NCBI RefSeq assembly: GCF_013488225.1
Contig: NZ_CP041241.1
Span: 1,240,001-1,304,000, forward strand
DNA length: 64,000 nucleotides
Direction: 5' to 3'
Origin: Sinorhizobium mexicanum
Lineage (GTDB): Bacteria; Pseudomonadota; Alphaproteobacteria; Rhizobiales; Rhizobiaceae
Part shown: positions 52,053 to 60,873 of the stretch, one piece after another
Layout: the number at the start of each line of letters is the position of its first letter
How positions within the stretch are numbered: the stretch's first letter is position 1
Translations under genes and position numbers: made by a program
The notes under the pieces: generated by a model
The model's database searches: none
Told to the model about the DNA's origin: nothing
The model's input: only the letters and a program-made list of their open reading frames with translations

Positions 52053-53105
52053 TCAGATCTTCAAGAGCGCCATAAAGTTTTCAGCCATAAGCGCGTGCCC
52101 CGCTGCCGACAGATGCATCCCATCGGGTGACAAGGTCTTCTGTGTTCCCTGTTCCCAGCAGATCCGGTCCATATCAATGAGGTTGCATCGCTCGCGTTTG
52201 GCAACATCATATACTGCCATGTTGAAGCGGTTAAAGCTCCATGACATGTGCGGCGTTTTGGCGGCAAACTTCGTCGGTGGCTGAATGATAGTGACAAAGG
52301 TGACTGAGCGAGCCCCATTGGAGCGGGCCAACTTCGCGGCTTCCTCGAGGCGCTTCTCGTAGACTGTCAGTGGAGTGTAGGTATGATCGAAATCACTCTC
52401 AACCAGAGGTGTGCGATATACTTGAGCAAATTGTACAATCTTCTGGCGAATCTCTACCGTCAGAGTCGAGAGTGCCAATCGCTGCTCTTCCATGAACATG
52501 CGGACAACGCAGTCATTGAGTCCGATATGAATGAGCACGTCAGCGTTGCGACAGTCTGCCCGCGATCGAAGAGCCTTAAGCATGAACTCAGTAGTGCCAT
52601 AGCGCCGGCACAAAGGCTGGACCGACGCGCTCCCACTCTCGAGCATGCTTTCCAGTATTTTTCCAGAAGCTGTCATCTCGAAATTTGTAGCCTCAATCTT
52701 GGATCCGGGAACCCCTCTCGGAAGCCCAAGAGAATCGCTGACTATCACTGCCTTCCTGAGAGTCTCTCCCTCCGAGGAATGCATTCTCGCATGTTGCTCA
52801 AAATCAGCTGACTCCTGATCGAGCTTTGTATGCTCGTCTTCGATTGCCGCCACGACTTTCGGAGGATCGGCGTGAACCAGCTTTGAACGCGCATCCTTAA
52901 AGCATGCGATAGCCTCTTTTATCTCTCCTTTTCTGGCCAACACACCGGCCCTGTCGATAAGAGCCTCAATTTCTACCAATCTCTTTTCGGACGATCCGAA
53001 CATAGCATTAAAACCTGAAAATCCTCTGCAGCCAAAGAGAGTTCGCATCCACGCACTTCCCTGAATCGCTATTTCCCTTCTTTCAGGAGCCAAGTTTAAG
53101 AGCAC
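52053..53105 (-). CDS. SGNH/GDSL-type hydrolase or acyltransferase-like protein
   Basis: A 350-residue protein. The C-terminal ~230 residues have the SGNH blocks: VIVSDSLGLPRG (block I, catalytic Ser), VLIHIGLNDCVVR (block III, Asn) and LSPDGMHLSAAGHALMAEN (block V, Asp and His). The N-terminal ~110 residues are helical. No signal peptide, so it would act in the cytoplasm, perhaps as an O-acyl hydrolase or transferase on the capsule sugar. Start GTG 53105 is supported by GGGGAGG 6 bp upstream. It is the first gene of the minus-strand capsule operon and is divergent from legF. Confidence 0.78.
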   Translation of the reverse strand: MLLNLAPERREIAIQGSAWMRTLFGCRGFSGFNAMFGSSEKRLVEIEALIDRAGVLARKGEIKEAIACFKDARSKLVHADPPKVVAAIEDEHTKLDQESADFEQHARMHSSEGETLRKAVIVSDSLGLPRGVPGSKIEATNFEMTASGKILESMLESGSASVQPLCRRYGTTEFMLKALRSRADCRNADVLIHIGLNDCVVRMFMEEQRLALSTLTVEIRQKIVQFAQVYRTPLVESDFDHTYTPLTVYEKRLEEAAKLARSNGARSVTFVTIIQPPTKFAAKTPHMSWSFNRFNMAVYDVAKRERCNLIDMDRICWEQGTQKTLSPDGMHLSAAGHALMAENFMALLKI

Positions 53106-53277
53106 GGATTGCCTCCCCTCAATCGCCGCGGATCCGGCCGCCTAATCAGCATCAATCGAACACAACGTCAATGACTCACAATCGAGCGGATAAGGGCTCG
53201 GTGCGCCTATCCCCAGCGTTGCGAACCTGCGTTTTGCCTGATAGTCGTCGCCGTGATCGATCCACGAGGACAATGAT
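53106..53277. promoter_or_regulatory. Divergent promoter region of the capsule operon and legF
   Basis: A 172-bp gap between two divergent starts, each with a good ribosome site (GGGGAGG before GTG 53105; GAGGA before ATG 53278). It must hold both promoters. No box was assigned. Confidence 0.5.
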
Positions 53278-53958
53278 ATGCAAATTCCTGGCTCAGTACT
53301 TGCTTTGATCCCAGCAAGGTCAGGCTCCAAAGGGCTGCCCGGCAAGAACATCATAGAATTTCATGGGCGACCGCTCATCCATTGGTCTATCTCTGCCGCA
53401 CTGGAATCTGGCTGTTGTAATACGGTTCTCGTTTCGACCGACAGCCGGGAGATAGCCGACATAGCCATTGCGGGCGGGGCAATTGCTCCCTGGTTGCGGC
53501 CGCAACACCTTGCCGATGACAAAGCATCTACTATGGCCGCTGTCGTCCATGCGCTCGACCAATCGCCAGCCGATATCGTGGTAGTCCTACAACCTACGTC
53601 TCCGTTGCGAACTGCCGGAGACGTTGCGGCCTGCGTCTCACTCTATCGCGAGACGGGCAAACCCGTCGTATCCGTATGCCCCGCAAAACCTTGGCTTTTT
53701 CGCAAAACAAATAGCGGGGCACTCACCCCAGCGATCGAGTTCGCGACTCAGCGCCAAGAAGTAGAATATTTCTCCCCAAACGGCGCAGTATATGTTTTTA
53801 GCGCTGAATTTCTACGAAGTGGCGATGCGTGGTGGTCAGTTGGAGCGCTGCCATACCTAATGCCGCCTGAACGTTCTGTCGATATCGACACGCCATACGA
53901 CCTCACAGTGGCCAAGGCCGTTTATAGCACGCATGCGGGAGGGGAGCAGAACAGTTAG
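53278..53958 (+). CDS. legF: CMP-nonulosonate (legionaminate-type) cytidylyltransferase
   Basis: A 226-residue NeuA-family enzyme that activates the nonulosonic acid with CTP. The CTP-binding motif LIPARSGSKGLPGKN is at residues 9-24; VLVSTDSREIADIA, VVVLQPTSPLRTAGDV, YFSPNGAVYVFSAE and SVDIDTPYDL (metal Asp) follow. LegF, PseF and NeuA cannot be separated by eye; LegF is chosen because the other pathway genes are of Leg type. ATG 53278 has GAGGA upstream. Confidence 0.88.
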   Translation: MQIPGSVLALIPARSGSKGLPGKNIIEFHGRPLIHWSISAALESGCCNTVLVSTDSREIADIAIAGGAIAPWLRPQHLADDKASTMAAVVHALDQSPADIVVVLQPTSPLRTAGDVAACVSLYRETGKPVVSVCPAKPWLFRKTNSGALTPAIEFATQRQEVEYFSPNGAVYVFSAEFLRSGDAWWSVGALPYLMPPERSVDIDTPYDLTVAKAVYSTHAGGEQNS

Positions 53959-54095
53959 GAACAACTTGTCGAGGTCACGTTCCGAGCCTGCCGCCTCCGC
54001 TCTCAGAGCGCGGCTACAGAATGAAGCAGTCCTTTGTCAGCGCCACGGCATTATCCCGATTGATCTTGAAATCCGCAAGCTTATCGCCATTCGCA

Positions 54096-54434
54096 TCAGC
54101 ATAGATATAGGTAGAACATCTCGGCGATTGCCCGGCGCTGGGGCGTCAACCGGGGTCTGCTGAACGTCTGGCGTCGCGAAGCCGGACTGACTTTCAACGA
54201 TCCGCGAAAGCCTGCGCGCAGCAGCCGATGTTCGTGCCGGTGACGGTGGTTGGCGATAGAACGTCTTCCGAGAACGTCGGGCTCTGCGCTTTCCGCAAGG
54301 ATCCGCGCCTTCTCCTCGTCCGTCCAATTCCGCCGCTGGCGCCGACCGGTGGTCACCTCGATCCGACGATACCTTCCCTCATGCCTGGCTTCAACCATGA
54401 CTTCAAGCATGGCATCAGCGCGATCTCCAATCAT
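54096..54434. pseudogene. IS66-type tnpA relic with its two halves on opposite strands
   Basis: The 5' half reads leftwards from 54434 (DAMLEVMVEARHEGRYRRIE, RRNWTDEEKARILAES). The next part, AIARRWGVNRGLLNVWRREA then FVPVTVVGDR, reads rightwards from about 54118 to 54265. A tnpA gene therefore suffered an internal inversion as well as truncation. Confidence 0.6.
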
Positions 54435-54514
54435 TCGTTCCGCTCCTATCGATGAAGGAGCTTATCTCGCGGCCTCCATCACAAAAGGAAGGTGGGATGT
54501 TCGTCGCTCACTAG

Positions 54515-54874
<360 letters not shown>

Positions 54875-55111
54875 TTGTAGCGAAGGTTTCTACTCGCAGG
54901 GCACAGGGTCGGCCGCGGACGACGAGATCCTCAAGCCTGGCGTGGCTCTTGGAGGGCTACGAACCACAGATTTCAACGGCGCAGGTCTAGTCCGGTACTC
55001 CTGTACGAGCGGATATCGTCGGCCATGGTTTCACGCCTTCTTAACCATGAATTGTGAAGATGCCCTTACCCGGTGGGCATGATGCCTACCGTTGGCGGGG
55101 ATAAAGAGTGC

Positions 55112-55903
55112 ATGCGTAAGCCGCAAGATCAGAAGCTGTCCTTTGGCGGCCTGTCGGACTCCAGCTATGTCCTTTCCCGGCGCGCTGTGCTTTCAGGCCT
55201 CGGTGTCATGACTTTATTGGGCGCCTCCGGCTGTTCGCAGACGCTCGAACTTCCGTCTCTGGGAACAGTCGAGCCGTCCGGTGGTATGCCGCCTGTGGGC
55301 GTTGACCGCATGTCGACCGGTTCAATCCCACTGGTCAGCATTGACAGCAACATCACCGACAATGGCACGATGTATGCCTCGCTGATCGACAATGGCTTCG
55401 TGATCCCCGCAGTCCCATTCCAGAAGGTCAAGCCGGAATTCCGTCGTCAGATCGTCCTCGATCCGACGGGAGAAGCGCCAGGCACAATCGTGGTGCGGCT
55501 CAACGAGCGGCATCTCTATTGGGTACAGGAAGGCGGGGAAGCGATCCGTTACGGCGTCGGCATCGGCAAGGCCGGCTTCGAATGGAACGGCCGCGCGGAG
55601 ATCCAGTACACAAAACAGTGGCCGACCTGGACGCCGCCGAAAGAGATGATCGCGCGCAAGCCGGAGCTGGTGAAATGGTCGGGTGGTCAGCCGGGCGGGC
55701 TCGACAACCCTCTCGGCGCCCGCGCGCACTATATCTACAAGGACGGCCGCGACACTGGTTATCGCGTGCACGGCTCACCCGAGTGGTGGAGCATCGGCAC
55801 TCAGGCGTCTTCCGGTTGCGTTCGCATGATCAACCAGGACGTCATCGATCTCTACAATCGGGTCAAGGCGTCTCCGACCAGAGTCCCGATCGTGGTGGCG
55901 TGA
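55112..55903 (+). CDS. L,D-transpeptidase (YkuD domain)
   Basis: A 263-residue envelope enzyme that makes 3-3 cross-links in peptidoglycan or attaches proteins to it. The N-terminal signal has a twin-Arg-like SRRAVLSGLG and lipobox LLGASGC, so it may be a lipoprotein. The YkuD domain covers ~135-263, with the catalytic motif YRVHGSPEWWSIG then SSGCVRM (Cys). Rhizobia hold many paralogues. ATG 55112 is chosen; an upstream in-frame start is possible. Monocistronic. Confidence 0.9.
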   Translation: MRKPQDQKLSFGGLSDSSYVLSRRAVLSGLGVMTLLGASGCSQTLELPSLGTVEPSGGMPPVGVDRMSTGSIPLVSIDSNITDNGTMYASLIDNGFVIPAVPFQKVKPEFRRQIVLDPTGEAPGTIVVRLNERHLYWVQEGGEAIRYGVGIGKAGFEWNGRAEIQYTKQWPTWTPPKEMIARKPELVKWSGGQPGGLDNPLGARAHYIYKDGRDTGYRVHGSPEWWSIGTQASSGCVRMINQDVIDLYNRVKASPTRVPIVVA

Positions 55904-56233
55904 CAGGCGCCTCGCTCCTACTCATCAGCCACGCCAGGCCCTATGAAAAAGGTCAGTCGTTCAATACTGCCGCATCCGCCGTCGCCCTTCGGCCGTTGAG
56001 CGAAATGACCGTAGCCGTTGATACATTATGCGATCCTGGACGCACAAATCGGAAACAGACACAGTACAATGCTACTGTGCCAAACTCCCCCAATGGGATC
56101 AGCAACGTCTTACTCCAGACACGAAGCGTTCCATCTTCCATGTCTCGGGTGAGATTGGACTCGACGCCGTCATTGAGATCAGCCGGGGCGCAATGGTTAC
56201 TTTGCGCCCCCCGCATCCCCAGCGTTCTTGCGA

Positions 56234-56985
56234 TCAACGTCTCATACGGCCGGCAACGAAAAACGCGACCTGCGCCACACATCCGGCGATAACCCGTCAC
56301 CCCAGCCGCGAGAGCCGGATTTTCGCCAAATCCGCCGGTCGCCGCACACAACGCGCCGATCGCCATCTGCACGCATCCGTAAATGCCCGACGCCGAGCCC
56401 GCGACCGAAGGATTCACCGAGAGCGCCTCCGACAAGGCCATCGGCGAGGCAACGCCGACGCCAAAACTGAACAGGATCATCGGCAGCACGACACCGGAAA
56501 CGGTGAGGCGATCCGCAAGAACAAGAGCAGAAACAACACAGTTCCGAAGCAACCGATCAGGTTGCCGCCGTCAAGAAGCATGCGCGGAGGAACTCTGCCG
56601 ATCAGCCGGCTCGCGGCGAGGCTTCCAATCCAGGTGCCGAGAAAGTTGAGAGCGAGATAGGCGCCGACCTCATGCGGGGGACGGTGCAACTGCTGGACAA
56701 AAATGAAGGGCGCAGCGCTTACGAAGGCATAGATGGCGGTCGTCGCGAAGCTTCCGCCAAGCACGAAGCCGATGAAGCGTGGCGAACGCAGCAGCTTGCC
56801 ATAACTTTTCATAAGCGGCGGCGCGTCGTGTCGGTTTCGCTCCGACGTTTCCGGCAGACGACACCAGACGAGATAGGAATTCGCCAAACCGAGCAGGCCC
56901 AGCGCCACGAAGATGCTGCGCCAGCCGGAAACGGCAAGCGATGCGGCCAAAGAAGGCGCGGCGGGAGGTGCGTCAACGAGCAGAG
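56234..56985 (-). pseudogene. Decayed Bcr/CflA-type MFS drug transporter, C-terminal two thirds
   Basis: Minus-strand pieces in several frames assemble a transporter: SLAVSGWRSIFVALGLLGLA, LLRSPRFIGFVLGGSFATTA, FIFVQQLHRPPHEVGAYLAL, VLPMILFSFGVGVASPMALS and VAGSASGIYGCVQMAIGAL, ending VAQVAFFVAGRMRR with TGA at 56234-56236. Frameshifts lie near 56480-56530 and 56290. The N-terminal helices are absent. Confidence 0.75.
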
Positions 56986-57418
56986 TTCAACCGAAGGGGT
57001 GGCTTGGGAGGCCGGAAAGCAGGAGTCCCAATCGCTTGCCAGCCACCGTGCTGATGCCTCGAAGTGTTTGGTTGGATCCCAGATGACTGACAGTAGCGCC
57101 GGCAAAAAGACGCCCGCCTGAGAGCGGGCGAAGTAACATGACGAGTATGCATGTGTGATGTTCCAGGAACACCTGATGTAGAACGTTTTCCGGGAAGCGA
57201 AGTTCCCGCCACGTTCTCATATGAATTCCGTTCTTCGGGCATAGAATCGCCGCGAGGCAGCATGAGACCGAGAACGAAGTGTGGAGATCTTTGCCCATCC
57301 GCATTGGACTGCCCTAGGAGGCCATGTATAGCGAGGGACCAGAGTCACCAGCGATATCGCGGAATCCCAGGTCCCGGCGGCTCGCTGTCCCGGGACCTCT
57401 GCGGGAGCCATGTGATAG
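56986..57418. other. Gap containing copy A of the three-copy intergenic repeat
   Basis: No gene seen. The repeat at 57325-57400 is listed separately. Confidence 0.4.
57325..57400 (+). repeat. Structured intergenic repeat, copy A
   Basis: Shares GCGAGGGACCAG, TCACCAGCGA-like and CCAGCG segments with copies B (58728) and C (60179). It contains a perfect 9-bp hairpin (AGGTCCCGG at 57369-57377 pairing with CCGGGACCT at 57390-57398). No T-rich tail follows. The sequence before it (CTTTGCCCATC) is shared with the region before copy B. Confidence 0.5.
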
Positions 57419-57706
57419 CTACCGCGACCGCACCCGAGAATCGGGACCGGAATATCCATCGTAATGGCGGCTCTGCGATCGCCGCCACCGTTCTCTAGAC
57501 CTGGCCAATCGCTCCGGTGGGTCGACGAATATCACCAACAGAAACCCTACGGCCATAAATATGTACGCTGGGACACCTGTCCTTGCGCTCGCAAGAAAGG
57601 CAAACACCAGGGCAAGGCCGATGTAGATACCGAGCGTGGAGGGGCTGGATAACACCGCCCAAATGAAATCGGTCGTGCGATCTTTCCATTTAGAACTCGA
57701 TGCCAT
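57419..57706 (-). CDS. Small membrane protein
   Basis: A 95-residue protein with two hydrophobic helices (LGIYIGLALVFAFLASA and VPAYIFMAVGFLLVIFV) and a very basic, Arg-rich C-terminus. ATG 57706 has GAGGA about 9 bp upstream. Not recognised. Confidence 0.55.
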   Translation of the reverse strand: MASSSKWKDRTTDFIWAVLSSPSTLGIYIGLALVFAFLASARTGVPAYIFMAVGFLLVIFVDPPERLARSRERWRRSQSRHYDGYSGPDSRVRSR

Positions 57707-58372
57707 CACAGAAAATCCTCGTAGTCCCTTTTGAGTCGATCGATAGCGCCCCTCCTCGGCGTTGACCGAGCATATGTTGCGCCACAAACACTCGACAACA
57801 GCCATAAGACCTTTGGCATGGAGGATCGGACTTAAGGCCCATAGATGTAAGTTGAGATCCCCCTAGTTTTCAGGGAGTTGCCGCGGACAACGCACCGACA
57901 AGGACCTAATCCTTTCAGACACAATTTAGAGTGAGGCCGATCATGAGCTTGAGTCTCGCTTGCCCGTCCTAGGATCCTATGACGCTTTTTCGCTGCCGGG
58001 AAAGCTCAGGAGGCGCGAAGACGAATGTCGTTGCGCCTTCATCTCAAGTCTGGTGCCGCCCAAGTTAGTCATGATTCAGGGTATTTCCCTCACCTGGAAA
58101 TCTTTTCCGTTTGTTGAAAAAAATCTGTTTGCGGTTTCTCCCGACCGGAGCGGAGAGTCTAGGGGAGAGACTCGGCACCCCCTAAGCGGACGCATCTGAC
58201 AGAAGAGCAGCAAGTTAAGCGTTAGCGATCAGCGGGAACCGGCGTATTCAGCGCATGCGATTCCTCGCGGCAACCGAATGGCTGTCCCGAATTATCCCGC
58301 CACCTGTAGAGTTGCACGCCGGTACGTCAGCGGCGCGCTGGCTCCCACAGATCGGCAAGTGCGCATGCTGAA
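57707..58372. other. Non-coding stretch, nothing recognised
   Basis: No supported gene or motif in this 666-bp stretch. Base composition is more AT-rich around 58080-58140. Confidence 0.35.
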
Positions 58373-58552
58373 TTAATTTGGTGCGGATACCCTGGGGACG
58401 TAGACCACGACGTCCTGGTTTTCGTCGTCCAACAGCGCGCCTCCGACCAGCAGATAAGCGCCAATTGCTAACATCGAAAGGAGCATTATACCCAAGGGCA
58501 GACCAGTTGAAGCCCTTCGTTCCGGATGTCCATAATTGTCTCTATCATGCAT
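58373..58552 (-). CDS. Small single-pass membrane protein
   Basis: A 59-residue protein of a type common in rhizobia: a charged N-terminus (DRDNYGHPERRAS), one helix (LPLGIMLLSMLAIGAYLLVG) and a short acidic tail. ATG 58552 follows AAGGA at 7-8 bp. Function unknown. Confidence 0.6.
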   Translation of the reverse strand: MHDRDNYGHPERRASTGLPLGIMLLSMLAIGAYLLVGGALLDDENQDVVVYVPRVSAPN

Positions 58553-58727
58553 CACGAGTTCCTTTCGGCGGGAAGCCGAGGCGGCGGAGTTCCATCAAGC
58601 AGCCCCAGGAACTCCACGCGCCCTGAGGGGCGAACTCTATGCTCGTTGGATCGTTCCAGGCTCGAAGGCGGTTAGGACCTTTGCCCATCTGGCTCGGACT
58701 TTAGTCCGTGGGTGACTGCTAGCTGTC

Positions 58728-58882
58728 GTGGCAATATCGGTATCGGTTACGGAGGAGGCATCGCGAGGGACCAGGGCCACCAGCGACATCGTCTGCAAGA
58801 CCGGGACGAAGTCCCAGAGGCCGATGTCCCAAGCAACGTAACCCGGGCTCGGCAGGCCGTCGGTCGCCGGGCCTTTCGCTTG
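58728..58882 (+). repeat. Structured intergenic repeat, copy B
   Basis: The longest match is with copy C: GTGGCAATAT, GGTTAC, GCGAGGGACCAG, CACCAGCG, CCCAAGCAACGTAACCCG, CTCGGCAGGCCGTCGGTC and CCGGGC, in the same order and spacing. It folds into nested hairpins: GACATCG/CGATGTC enclosing GGGAC-GAA-GTCCC, then a CCCGG/CCGGG arm. It lies 60 bp before the BA14K gene, so it may be its leader or an independent RNA. Confidence 0.55.
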
Positions 58883-58940
58883 TCTTGGGCCGCGCGGTAG
58901 CGAAGAAAACGAAACCGAGGAATTCAGGGATGCAAACAGT

Positions 58941-59435
58941 ATGGTTATGTTGATGAAGAGGATTGGTGCATTGTTAATCGCGGCGGCTACGGCATTTGCG
59001 GGCGCGGCCCCAGCCCAGGCGCTGCCTGTTTCAATGGTTACGGTGCCGGATTTGAGCGCTCAGGGCGTGGACTTGATCCACCACAAGCCCGGCCACCGTG
59101 GCGGCCCGAAGCACGCGCGTGGGTACGGCAGATACGGCGGCCCGCGATACAGCGCCGGTCCGCGCTACGGCTACTACAATGGCTACCGGGGTTATCGATC
59201 CTATCGACATGGCTACCATCGGCACAATGACGGATGGTGGTATCCACTCGCAGCGTTTGGAACAGGACTGATTATCGGCGGAGCGATTGCGTCGCCACCG
59301 CGTCCGGCCTACTCGAACTCAAACTCGGCCCACGTTGACTGGTGCTACTCGCGTTACCGTTCGTATAGTGCCTACGACAACACATTCCAGCCCTACTATG
59401 GGCCGCGTCAGCAGTGCATTTCGCCGTACTATTGA
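58941..59435 (+). CDS. BA14K-family exported protein
   Basis: A 164-residue protein with a signal peptide (cleavage near AQALPV). The middle is rich in Gly, Tyr, Arg and His ([20 protein letters not shown]), then a hydrophobic Gly-rich segment ([14 protein letters not shown]), and the C-terminus has the BA14K signature [20 protein letters not shown] with two Cys, first known from a Brucella antigen. ATG 58953 (MKRIGALL) is an equally good start. Envelope-associated lectin-like role has been suggested for the family. Confidence 0.87.
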   Translation: MVMLMKRIGALLIAAATAFAGAAPAQALPVSMVTVPDLSAQGVDLIHHKPGHRGGPKHARGYGRYGGPRYSAGPRYGYYNGYRGYRSYRHGYHRHNDGWWYPLAAFGTGLIIGGAIASPPRPAYSNSNSAHVDWCYSRYRSYSAYDNTFQPYYGPRQQCISPYY

Positions 59436-59773
59436 TGCAGTTTGGCAGACGCGCGACCACCAAATGACCGCCGTCCATGCGGTCGAGTGGTTGTGGTCGC
59501 TCAAAATGTCCTGGTAGTTGGTGGGAGCCTGTGGCCCCTGCGGGCTAGTGCAGCCACCCGCCGAGAAGATTGCCCCGGCGATAACCAATGCCGCGGCAAT
59601 CGCGTGACGAGGTCAGAGGGCGTCGGCTCGATTTAGCCGGATCGGTCTACTCGACAATTCGACAGGTTCTGGCATCGTATGCATGCCAATATTGCTGGCG
59701 ACAAACTGAGCCCGCTCTCTTTCTCTCCCTCTCCGGCGGGCTCCTTTTACGCCTCTTCCGCGAATCGGTCCCG

Positions 59774-59851
59774 CTAGCCCACCATCACGAGAACAAAGGT
59801 CGTGAGAGCGCCAATCAGAATGATGAAGCTGAGAACGTAAGCGTCCCGCAT
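59774..59851 (-). CDS. Very small hydrophobic membrane peptide
   Basis: A 25-residue open frame (RDAYVLSFIILIGALTTFVL in the core) that is a single membrane helix, with GAGG 7 bp before ATG 59851. The clean hydrophobic pattern and ribosome site suggest a real small protein. Confidence 0.4.
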   Translation of the reverse strand: MRDAYVLSFIILIGALTTFVLVMVG

Positions 59852-60060
59852 CCATAACCTCAAAGCGAGCGGGTGAGCGATGCCAGCAGGAGTTCGCAGT
59901 GGCCAACATCGCTCTTTGCCGGCTCCGGTCTAAGACCGGCATCCTCCTGAGAGAGGATCGCTAACAGCGGCAGAGCCCAAACGCTGTGCTCAAGGGATCG
60001 TTCCGCGATTGGGACACAAAGGGCCTTTTCGGCACCGTTTCGGACCTACTGCATGTCGCC
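59852..60060. other. Non-coding stretch, nothing recognised
   Basis: No gene seen between the small peptide and the hairpin repeat. Confidence 0.3.
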
Positions 60061-60153
60061 TCTAATCGTAGCCGATTAAAGGACAAGAACATGCAGCAAT
60101 TCAAAGTGCTACAGCGTCCTTTGCGCGTCTGAAAAGACGCGCGGCGCTGTAGG
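60061..60153. repeat. Rhizobial palindromic intergenic repeat
   Basis: A strong hairpin with arms CTACAGCG (60109-60116) / CGCTGTAG (60145-60152) and GCGCGTCT (60123-60130) / AGACGCGC (60135-60142), next to TGCAGCAATTCAAAGTGCTA. From memory, this combination recurs widely between genes in Sinorhizobium/Rhizobium genomes. Only one copy is in this window. Confidence 0.55.
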
Positions 60154-60178
60154 TCCCACTTTCTAACCCGTCTTGATT

Positions 60179-60328
60179 GTGGCAATATTGCTAGCGGTTA
60201 CACGAGGGAACATACCTCGCGAGGGACCAGGCCACCAGCGGCATCGCGAAACCCCGACAGCGAGTCCCAGCGGCTCGATCACCCAAGCAACGTAACCCGT
60301 GCTCGGCAGGCCGTCGGTCACCGGGCTT
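60179..60328 (+). repeat. Structured intergenic repeat, copy C (candidate small RNA)
   Basis: Matches copy B over its whole length with conserved blocks in the same order. Unlike B, it is followed by a clear terminator at 60344-60378, so a plus-strand transcript of roughly 170-200 nt ending there is plausible. It has no open frame of interest. Confidence 0.5.
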
Positions 60329-60343
60329 CCAATGGCGTCAATG

Positions 60344-60378
60344 AGCCCGCATCCCTCTTCGCGGGCTTCTCTTTTCTC
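60344..60378 (+). terminator. Rho-independent terminator
   Basis: AGCCCGC (60344-60350), a 10-nt loop, GCGGGCT (60361-60367), then TCTCTTTTCTC. A perfect 7-bp GC-rich stem with a T-rich tail, on the plus strand just after repeat copy C. Confidence 0.7.
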
Positions 60379-60521
60379 TGATCAGTCGATTTTCACGCAG
60401 TTCGGCCGGATCCTTCACGCGTGACTGATAGTTGCGAGACCTTCTGTTCGGGGCTATTACGCTGTATGCCTCCGGTGAGAACCGCGGCGGCTGGCATTGA
60501 GAGTTTGGGGAATTAGTCAAA

Positions 60522-60716
60522 TTATGGTCGCGTTTTTCGCAGCCTGGGACTTCCGCCACCATGTTGTTCAGAGTGGGGGTAATCGAGAATCCAAATCTCC
60601 CCCGTTGCTTCGTCCCTATACTCTGTCTCCCAATTATCAGAGTCAACTTTAACTTTAGTGAGGCTCTTTGCGCGCGAAAGAGCTTCTCCCCCAATATACT
60701 CGTCGCTGCTACGCAT
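60522..60716 (-). CDS. Imm27-like immunity protein
   Basis: A 64-residue protein that fits the Imm27 family of polymorphic-toxin immunity proteins: LTKVKVDSDNWETEYRDEAT, then GEIWILDYPHSEQHGGG and SPRLR (family pattern GWETLYRDPxDGRYWExTYPxxxxHGGGPPxL). It is shorter at the N-terminus than usual, so the start may be truncated or misread. No toxin gene is adjacent; a GC-poor pocket and IS debris on both sides suggest that the module was broken up by transposition. Confidence 0.72.
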   Translation of the reverse strand: MRSSDEYIGGEALSRAKSLTKVKVDSDNWETEYRDEATGEIWILDYPHSEQHGGGSPRLRKTRP

Positions 60717-60873
60717 TATTCCACACTCTTCATAGTGACATTCGCCGGTTCATTGACGCTCATATTGGGGGCTACCAATTCCTTTGCGCCACCAGAACCG
60801 ACCCGCGTTGTCGTAACAAACAACCATCCTCGGAGACCATCCCGACAGAGCAATCGTGTTCTCGACGAGCATT

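Noticed and set aside
59319..59588. Lipoprotein-like minus frame with AGAIFSAGGC
   Set aside because: Has a lipobox-like start but only a TTG codon, a stop just upstream, and most of the frame is antisense to the BA14K gene.
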